Of a DNA stretch of 64,000 nt, positions 58,528 to 64,000 are shown piece after piece; position 1 is the first letter of the stretch, and each line of letters starts with the position of its first letter. Under the pieces are notes generated by a model. That model was not told where the DNA came from, made no database searches, and saw nothing but the letters and a program-made list of their open reading frames with translations. Source of the stretch: Trebonia sp050013875 (GTDB taxonomy: Bacteria; Actinomycetota; Actinomycetes; Streptosporangiales; Streptosporangiaceae). The translations under genes were made by a program, and so were the position numbers. Location of the stretch: NCBI GenBank assembly GCA_050013875.1, contig JBEKEK010000002.1, positions 62,001-126,000 on the forward strand, written 5' to 3'.

Positions 58528-59393
58528 TGAGCCGTTTTATCGGGCTGCTGACTGCGTTCGTCGCGACGCTCGGCGTCGCGACGTTCGCGGGCGCGCACAT
58601 CATCAACGCGGTCGAGCGCCAGTCGACCACCGCGACGTACTCGATGAAGGTCGGCCGCCTGACCCGGAGCTGGGAGGTCATAGCCCCGACGGCGACGCTG
58701 CCGAAGTCGGCGCCGATCATCGTCGTGCTGTCCGGGGCCGCCGCCACCACCAGCATGGAGATCACCAGGGACCAGATAGTCCCCTACGCCAACGCGGACA
58801 AGGCGGAGATCGTCTACCCGGTGGCGATCAAGGAGTCGTGGAACGCCATCGGCTGCTGCGACGGCGCCGCCAAGGAGAAGATCAACGACGTCGGGTTCCT
58901 CGAGGCGCTGGTCCCCAAGATCGATCCGGGCCACACCAGGCCCATCTACGTCGTCGGCTACAGCAACGGCGGGCGCCTGGCCTACCGCATCGCCTGCACC
59001 GACCCCGCGCTATTCGACGGCATCGCGGTGGTGAAGGGCGACCCCATGCCGGGGTGCGTGGTAACCAAACCGCAGAACGTCCTCGTGTTCGCCTCGCTTG
59101 ACGACAAGTACGTCCCGTATAAACCCGGGGAGAAGGGCCTTGAGACGCCTCCGGCGACGGTTCAGATCGCCCGGTTGCAGCAGGACATGCGGTGCCCGGG
59201 CAAGCCGACGGTCGTCAAGCACGGCGCCATGACCCTCAGCACGTGGTCCTGCGCGGACGGGAAGACGCTCGAGTGGGCGCTATACCAAACCGGGGGCCAC
59301 GGCTTCCCGGTGCCCGCCGACGGCACCGCCGGCGCCAATCAGCTCATCTGGTCTTTCATGACCAAAACGGCGCTGGCCCCGGTCCCCAGCTAG
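58500..59393 (+). CDS. Secreted LpqC/PHB-depolymerase-like alpha/beta hydrolase
   Basis: The 297-residue protein has an N-terminal signal or membrane anchor (FIGLLTAFVATLGVATFAGAHI). The nucleophile elbow is VGYSNGGRLAYR (Ser), the acid is in FASLDDKYVPY, and the base His is in QTGGHGFPVP. It resembles feruloyl-esterase/PHB depolymerase-type lipoproteins. It overlaps the acyltransferase gene by 28 bases. It could remove or edit acyl groups placed by the AT3 enzyme outside the membrane (inference). Start GTG 58500 or ATG 58524. Confidence 0.85.
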   Translation: MAPRTRVTMMSRFIGLLTAFVATLGVATFAGAHIINAVERQSTTATYSMKVGRLTRSWEVIAPTATLPKSAPIIVVLSGAAATTSMEITRDQIVPYANADKAEIVYPVAIKESWNAIGCCDGAAKEKINDVGFLEALVPKIDPGHTRPIYVVGYSNGGRLAYRIACTDPALFDGIAVVKGDPMPGCVVTKPQNVLVFASLDDKYVPYKPGEKGLETPPATVQIARLQQDMRCPGKPTVVKHGAMTLSTWSCADGKTLEWALYQTGGHGFPVPADGTAGANQLIWSFMTKTALAPVPS

Positions 59394-59411
59394 GGATCCC
59401 GGGGCCAGCGC
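59370..59411 (+). terminator. 13-bp perfect hairpin at the end of the operon
   Basis: GCGCTGGCCCCGG (59370-59382) pairs exactly with CCGGGGCCAGCGC (59399-59411) around a 16-base loop. The hydrolase stop codon lies in the loop. It stands between convergent genes and could terminate both. Confidence 0.75.
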
Positions 59412-59430
59412 GGCTAACGGTTTGGTGCTG

Positions 59431-61416
59431 TCAGCCGAATATCCGGCGCAGCGCGTAGACGAAATTCTGGCCGTTCGGGGTGCCGACGCCGGACATGGTG
59501 TCGTACCCCTTGCGGGTGACCTGGCCGGTGTAGCCCTCCATCGACCAGCTCTGATCGTCGAACGGGAAGTACACAAGCGCCCCGCAGTCGGCCACGTCGC
59601 AGGCGACGCCGCGGTACCTGGAGGGCGACTTGCCCGTGATCGGCAGCGAGTCGTTAATGGCGTTGGTGCCCGCCACCCGGTAGAGCGCCGGGTTAAGGAA
59701 ACCGAACGGCTTCTGGTACTGCTCGGCGTCGGCCACCATGCCCGCGACCATCGGTGAGGAGAGGCTAGTGCCGCCGACCGGCTCCTCGGAGTACCCGGTC
59801 ACGCCACCCTTGCTGTTGAAGCTCAGGAGCCCGACGGCCATGCCGGTGGACGGGTCAGCGACCGCGCTGATGTCGGGCACTGCGCGGACAAGACCGCCCC
59901 GGTTGCCGGGCGCCTTGGCCAGCGCGTTCGGCACCACGCCGCGCTGGTAGCCAGGCTGGGCCCACAGCAGGCTGGGCCCGCCGCCTGAGGCGTACGCCTC
60001 ACCCAGGAAGTCCCACTTGTTGTTGACATCGATGGACACTCCGGTTGACCAGCCGGTCTCGAAGAGCCGCGGGTCCGTCCGGCCGATGCCGAGCGTGGTG
60101 CCGCCGACCGCGGTGGCGTACGGGTCGCTCGACGGGGTCTCCACACCGGAGCCGTCGCCTGCTGAGAAGAGCATGCTGACGCCCTCGGCCGCGGCCCGCA
60201 GCAGGTAGGCGTGCTCAATGTTCAGCATGTTGAGCGGCAGCGACTCGTCGTCGCCCTCCCAGGAGTTGGACGCGATCTGCGCCAGCGGGTGCCCGCCGAC
60301 CCCGTTAAGCACGGCGGTGTCGGCATTGAACAGGGCCTGCAGCCCGAAGAAGCCGTTGTTGCACGAGTCGCCGCCGACGACCAGCTGGTTCGCGAGCGGC
60401 GCGATCAGGTACGACGACTCGACATCGAGCTGCTCCTCGACGTCAAACGGGTCGCCGCAGGCCGATCCCTGGCCGAGCGAGAGCTCGGCGTACCGGCTCG
60501 GCGACGGGGACTCGATGAAGTTGGCCTTGGCGTAGTCCTGCAGGGTCAGGAACATGTCCGGGGTCAGGCCGACCTCGATGAGGGCGACGGTCACGCCCTT
60601 GCCGACGTTGTGCCGGTTGTACCCGTAGGCCTTGCGGAGCTGGCCGGCCGAGTAGCCGCAGACAACGGTCGGGAAGCTGGTGGTGCCGTACTGCTTGGGC
60701 AGGCGGAGCGCGTAATGCTGTGCGTACCACTGTGAGCAGGGGAACGCGATCGGCTTGCCGGCCGCGGTCGCCGGGGCCGCCACGGTGGCCGGCCGGCTGT
60801 AGGTTCGCACCGGTGCGGCATTGTCCAGACCGGTGACCCCGACCACGCTGGCGGCCACCGCCGCCGGCAGGGAAACCGGCCGGTCGTTGGCGCGCAGCCG
60901 GTACTGGCCCGCGTTGACGCTCGCGCTGGACCGGTAGTAATCGAGCTGTACCTTCAGCGCGCTGTCGATCGTCGACACCGGCGCGGTGGCCTGGACGTAG
61001 TCCCGGCCGGAATCGGCCGATACGCCGCTGAAGCCCGCCGACTTCAGCCATGACTCGACCGAGCTGGCTTCCCGCGACGTGGCGCCGAACCGCGCGGTGT
61101 AGGCCGCTGGGGACAGGTAGTGCTTGAAGAGGGCGCTGCCCGGGGTGGAGACCGCGCTGGCGTAGCTCGCGGCGGCCGCCGTCTGGGACTTAAGCCAGAG
61201 CTCAATGGTCAGCTGGCTGCTCGCGGGGACTGCGCCGAGCGCGTTGTGCGCCGCTGCGAACGGCGCGGTGCTGCCGGCCAGGGTCGCGGCCGCGCCGCTG
61301 GCCGCGCCGGTGGGGCCGGCCGCAGCGCGCGCGGCCGGCACGCCGGCCGCGACGGCGATCGTCGTCGCGACCGCCGCGGTGGCGGCGGCGGCGATGACGG
61401 TGCTCGATCTTTTCAT
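59431..61416 (-). CDS. Secreted S53 (sedolisin) serine-carboxyl peptidase
   Basis: The 661-residue proprotein has a signal peptide, an activation domain (about 50-200; LTIELWLKSQTAAAASYASAV, VESWLKSAGFSGV) and a catalytic domain. The acidic triad residues lie in DPFDVEEQLDVESSYL and the Ser in GGTSLSSPMVAGMVAD. A DPYATAVGGTTLG segment and a C-terminal calcium-site region (YRGVACDVADCG) complete the fold. It probably degrades protein outside the cell at low pH. Direct 10-bp repeats lie upstream of its start. It is convergent with the sulfolactate-type operon. Confidence 0.9.
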   Translation of the reverse strand: MKRSSTVIAAAATAAVATTIAVAAGVPAARAAAGPTGAASGAAATLAGSTAPFAAAHNALGAVPASSQLTIELWLKSQTAAAASYASAVSTPGSALFKHYLSPAAYTARFGATSREASSVESWLKSAGFSGVSADSGRDYVQATAPVSTIDSALKVQLDYYRSSASVNAGQYRLRANDRPVSLPAAVAASVVGVTGLDNAAPVRTYSRPATVAAPATAAGKPIAFPCSQWYAQHYALRLPKQYGTTSFPTVVCGYSAGQLRKAYGYNRHNVGKGVTVALIEVGLTPDMFLTLQDYAKANFIESPSPSRYAELSLGQGSACGDPFDVEEQLDVESSYLIAPLANQLVVGGDSCNNGFFGLQALFNADTAVLNGVGGHPLAQIASNSWEGDDESLPLNMLNIEHAYLLRAAAEGVSMLFSAGDGSGVETPSSDPYATAVGGTTLGIGRTDPRLFETGWSTGVSIDVNNKWDFLGEAYASGGGPSLLWAQPGYQRGVVPNALAKAPGNRGGLVRAVPDISAVADPSTGMAVGLLSFNSKGGVTGYSEEPVGGTSLSSPMVAGMVADAEQYQKPFGFLNPALYRVAGTNAINDSLPITGKSPSRYRGVACDVADCGALVYFPFDDQSWSMEGYTGQVTRKGYDTMSGVGTPNGQNFVYALRRIFG

Positions 61417-61477
61417 GGTCTCCCTGTCATCAACGAAGGTGCTTTAAATGAGCGGGGGTTTGCGGTGACGCTGCAAC

Positions 61478-61516
61478 GCAAGGACTGCAAGGCACAGCAA
61501 GGCACTGCAAGGCACA
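61478..61516. promoter_or_regulatory. 10-bp direct repeats upstream of the S53 peptidase and gatC
   Basis: GCAAGGCAC(A/T) occurs at 61487-61496, 61497-61506 and 61507-61516, preceded by GCAAGGACT at 61478-61486. They lie in the intergenic region between the S53 peptidase (start 61416) and gatC (start 61646). Three or four in-phase repeats could be a regulator site, or a young minisatellite. Confidence 0.45.
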
Positions 61517-61645
61517 ACACTACAAACATTAGGGAGGAAACACTCAGGTTTCGCTCAGCGACACGCTACGGCTACTGGCCGCTTTTGGCTACCAGACGGT
61601 TTAATCGCTTACGAGTTCACGCTCCGTGCGCCCTAGGATGAACGC

Positions 61646-61939
61646 ATGCCCATTACCCGCGACGAGGTCGCTCACCTGGCCCGGCTGTCCAGGCTCGCGC
61701 TCAGCGACGCAGAGCTTGACCACCTCGCCCCGCAGCTCGGCCAGATCATCTCGGCGGTCGCGCAGGTGCAGGAGGTCGCCGCGGACGGCATCCCGCCGAC
61801 CACGCACGCTACCGGCCTTGTCAACGTGTTCCGCGACGACGAGCCCGTGCCCTGCCTGACGCCGGAACAGGCACTGAGCGGGGCGCCCGCCGTCGAAATG
61901 CAGCGCTTCAAGGTGCCGCGGATCCTGGTCGAGGAGTGA
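61646..61939 (+). CDS. gatC: Asp-tRNA(Asn)/Glu-tRNA(Gln) amidotransferase subunit C
   Basis: The 97-residue subunit stabilises GatA-GatB and helps load the transamidosome. It shows ITRDEVAHLARLSRLALSDAELDHLAPQLGQIISAVAQVQEV and the end MQRFKVPRILVEE. It starts the gatC-gatA-gatB operon; gatA follows after 10 bases. Confidence 0.97.
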   Translation: MPITRDEVAHLARLSRLALSDAELDHLAPQLGQIISAVAQVQEVAADGIPPTTHATGLVNVFRDDEPVPCLTPEQALSGAPAVEMQRFKVPRILVEE

Positions 61940-61949
61940 GGGGGGACTC

Positions 61950-63443
61950 ATGGACGATCTGACCACGATGACCGCGGCGGAACTGGCCACCGCGGTGACC
62001 GACGGCGGCGTGTCCGCGGCCGAAGTCACCCAGGCGCACCTGGACCGGATCGCCGCAGTGGACGGCGACGTGCGGGCGTTCCTGCACGTGTCCGCCGAGT
62101 ACGCACTCGCCCAGGCCCGCCAGGTGGACGGCCGGCGGGCGGCGGGCGAGCCGCTCGGCGCGCTGGCCGGGGTCCCGGTCGCGGTGAAGGACCTGTTCAC
62201 CACGGTCGGCGCACCGACCACCTGCGGGTCGAAGATCCTCGAAGGCTGGCACCCGCCGTACGAGTCGACGATCACCCGGCGGCTGCGCGAGGCCGGCGCG
62301 GTCCTCATCGGCAAAACCAACATGGACGAGTTCGCGATGGGCTCCTCCACCGAGAACTCCGGCTACGGTGCCTCGCATAACCCGTGGGACCTGACCCGCG
62401 TTCCCGGCGGCTCCTCGGGCGGCTCGGCCGCCGCCGTCGCCGCCTACGAGGCACCGCTTGCCCTCGGCACCGACACCGGCGGCTCGATCCGCCAGCCGGC
62501 CGCGGTCTGCGGGATCGTCGGCACCAAGCCCACCTACGGCGGCTCCTCACGCTACGGGGTCGTCGCGTTCGCGTCCTCCCTGGACACCCCCGGGCCGTTC
62601 GGGCGGACCGTGCTCGACGCCGCGCTGCTGCATGAGGTGATGTCCGGGCACGACCCGATGGACTCCACCTCGATCAACGCGCCGGTCCCGCCGGTGCTGG
62701 CGGCCGCACGGCACGGGGACGTGGCCGGCCTGCGGGTCGGCGTGGTCACCGACCTGTCAGGCGAGGGGTACCAGCCCGGCGTGATGAGCCGGTTCACCGA
62801 GGCGGTGGAGGTGCTCGAATCGCTCGGCGCCAAGGTGACCGAGCTGAGCTGCCCGCACTTCAAGTACGCGCTGCCCGCCTACTACCTGATCGCGCCCAGC
62901 GAGTGCTCGTCCAACCTGGCCCGGTTCGACGGCATGCGGTACGGGCTGCGGGCCGGCACCGGCAGCGCCGAGGAGATCATGGCGCTGACGCGGGAGGAAG
63001 GATTCGGCGCGGAGGTCAAGCGGCGCATCATGCTCGGCACCTACGCACTCTCCAGCGGCTATTACGACGCCTACTACGGCAAGGCCCAGCAGGTCAGGAC
63101 GCTGATCATCCAGGACTTCGAGGCGGCCTTCAGCCAGGTGGACGTGCTGGTCTCGCCGGTGACGCCGACCACCGCGTTCCGCATCGGCGAGCGGGCCGAC
63201 GACCCGATGGCGATGTACCTGGCCGACCTGTGCACGATTCCGAGCAACCTGGCAGGCAACGCCGCCATCTCCATTCCGTGCGGCCTGGCCGACGAGGACG
63301 GCCTTCCGGTCGGCCTCCAGGTGATGGCGCCGCCGCTGGCCGACGACCGGCTGTACCGGGTGGGTGCCGCCGTCGAGGCGGCGTTCACCTCGCGCTGGGG
63401 ACATCCGCTGCTGACCGAGGCGAAGGGACTGAAGTCGTCGTGA
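61950..63443 (+). CDS. gatA: Asp-tRNA(Asn)/Glu-tRNA(Gln) amidotransferase subunit A
   Basis: The 497-residue amidase-signature enzyme hydrolyses glutamine to supply ammonia to GatB. The catalytic Lys is in GVPVAVKDLFTT, and the Ser-cisSer-Lys triad completes with RVPGGSSGGSAAAVAA and LGTDTGGSIRQPAAVCG. The GTGA overlap (63440-63443) couples it to gatB. Confidence 0.98.
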   Translation: MDDLTTMTAAELATAVTDGGVSAAEVTQAHLDRIAAVDGDVRAFLHVSAEYALAQARQVDGRRAAGEPLGALAGVPVAVKDLFTTVGAPTTCGSKILEGWHPPYESTITRRLREAGAVLIGKTNMDEFAMGSSTENSGYGASHNPWDLTRVPGGSSGGSAAAVAAYEAPLALGTDTGGSIRQPAAVCGIVGTKPTYGGSSRYGVVAFASSLDTPGPFGRTVLDAALLHEVMSGHDPMDSTSINAPVPPVLAAARHGDVAGLRVGVVTDLSGEGYQPGVMSRFTEAVEVLESLGAKVTELSCPHFKYALPAYYLIAPSECSSNLARFDGMRYGLRAGTGSAEEIMALTREEGFGAEVKRRIMLGTYALSSGYYDAYYGKAQQVRTLIIQDFEAAFSQVDVLVSPVTPTTAFRIGERADDPMAMYLADLCTIPSNLAGNAAISIPCGLADEDGLPVGLQVMAPPLADDRLYRVGAAVEAAFTSRWGHPLLTEAKGLKSS

Positions 63444-64000
63444 CCGTCACCTACGAAGAGGCGCTGCAGAGGTACGAGCCGGTCTTCGGGCTCGAGACGC
63501 ATGTGGAGCTCGGCACCACCACCAAGATGTTCTGCGGTTGCCTGACGGCCTTCGGCGCCGAGCCGAACACCCACGTGTGCCCGGTCTGCCTCGGCCTGCC
63601 CGGCTCGCTGCCGGTGGTGAACGGGCTGGCGATCGAGTACGCGATCAAGATCGGGCTGGCGCTGAACTGCTCGATCGCTTCGTGGTGCCGGTTCGCGCGG
63701 AAGAACTACTTCTACCCGGACATGCCCAAGAACTTCCAGATCTCCCAGTACGACGAGCCGCTCTGCACCGACGGTTACCTGGACGTGCTCGTCGGCGGCG
63801 CGACCATCCGGGTGGGCATCGAGCGCGTCCACCTGGAGGAGGACACCGGCAAGTCGCTGCACGTCGGCGGGGCGACCGGGCGTATCCAGGGGGCCGAGTA
63901 CTCGCTGGTCGACTACAACCGGGCGGGCATCCCGCTGGTCGAGGTCGTCACCAAGCCGGTGCCGGGGACGGGCTACCTGGCACCTGAGGTGGCCAAGGCG
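63440..64000 (+). CDS. gatB: Asp-tRNA(Asn)/Glu-tRNA(Gln) amidotransferase subunit B, 3' end cut by window
   Basis: The first 187 codons of GatB are present. They show YEPVFGLETHVELGTTTKMFCGC, the zinc cysteines in NTHVCPVCLGLPGSLPVVN, RKNYFYPDMPKNFQISQYDEP and the kinase-like site GIERVHLEEDTGKSLH. GatB phosphorylates and amidates the misacylated tRNA. The GTG start overlaps the gatA stop. The frame is open to base 64000. Confidence 0.97.
   Translation, partial: MTVTYEEALQRYEPVFGLETHVELGTTTKMFCGCLTAFGAEPNTHVCPVCLGLPGSLPVVNGLAIEYAIKIGLALNCSIASWCRFARKNYFYPDMPKNFQISQYDEPLCTDGYLDVLVGGATIRVGIERVHLEEDTGKSLHVGGATGRIQGAEYSLVDYNRAGIPLVEVVTKPVPGTGYLAPEVAKA

Overview
The window reads as chromosomal DNA of a high-GC actinobacterium. 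GC content is high throughout, GTG starts are frequent, genes often overlap by 4 bases (ATGA/GTGA), and actinobacterial marker families are present: an acyl-CoA carboxylase epsilon subunit, a DUF222/HNH protein, a PF03640-type lipoprotein, MprAB-like two-component systems and GatCAB. A filamentous actinomycete, perhaps of the Streptosporangiales type, is an inference from gene content only. No rRNA, tRNA, CRISPR array or intact mobile element was recognised. Two genes are cut by the window edges: an encapsulin at base 1 and gatB at base 64000.

Layout. 1-2458: a family 2A encapsulin shell gene followed by its cysteine desulfurase cargo, which carries a long disordered N-terminus. 2489-5891: an MDR oxidoreductase divergent from a TetR regulator, an IS701-type transposase remnant, and a WYL regulator divergent from a VOC protein across a perfect 11-5-11 palindrome. 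6156-10142: a secreted beta-helix protein, a decayed LigD gene, a small membrane protein and a sigma factor. 10289-15651: a small PsbP/DUF1795-like protein, a lipoprotein/APC permease/DUF4383 operon, and a DMT transporter overlapping a CPA2 antiporter. 15630-18895: a GGDEF protein with a CarH-type cobalamin photoreceptor module, translationally coupled to a flavoprotein that lacks the redox cysteines of its family. 19176-24640: two tandem secreted GH30 glycosidases and a divergent LacI regulator. 24644-28997: a molybdenum hydroxylase (Fe-S and Mo subunits) with a ferric-reductase-like membrane flavoprotein.

29144-39029 is a housekeeping block: a methyltransferase, an acyl-CoA dehydrogenase, purE, a RodZ-like HTH protein, purK, an NCS1 permease, a GtrA protein and a two-component system. 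39078-51497: a DUF222/HNH protein, birA, an AlaX-like editing protein, an MFS pump divergent from an MmyB-type regulator, ppc, accD-type carboxylase beta, a NYN-domain gene and accE. BirA, the carboxylase subunits and PEP carboxylase together suggest a carboxylation/acyl-CoA theme.

51409-59393 is the most unusual part. An MprAB-like two-component system is preceded by two adjacent perfect 11-bp direct repeats. These repeats also lie in front of a divergent, tightly packed six-gene operon: histidine phosphatase, ComA-like phosphosulfolactate synthase, VOC protein, AMP-dependent acyl-CoA synthetase, membrane acyltransferase 3 and a secreted esterase. The gene set suggests that a sulfolactate-type unit is made from PEP and sulfite, activated and transferred at the membrane; this pathway is inferred, not demonstrated. 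The operon ends at a strong hairpin shared with a convergent sedolisin (S53) peptidase, and gatC-gatA-gatB close the window.

A recurring feature is the presence of in-frame 15-, 18- or 24-bp tandem repeats inside low-complexity parts of at least seven proteins. The largest is an 18-bp unit in about seven copies inside the AMP-dependent synthetase.
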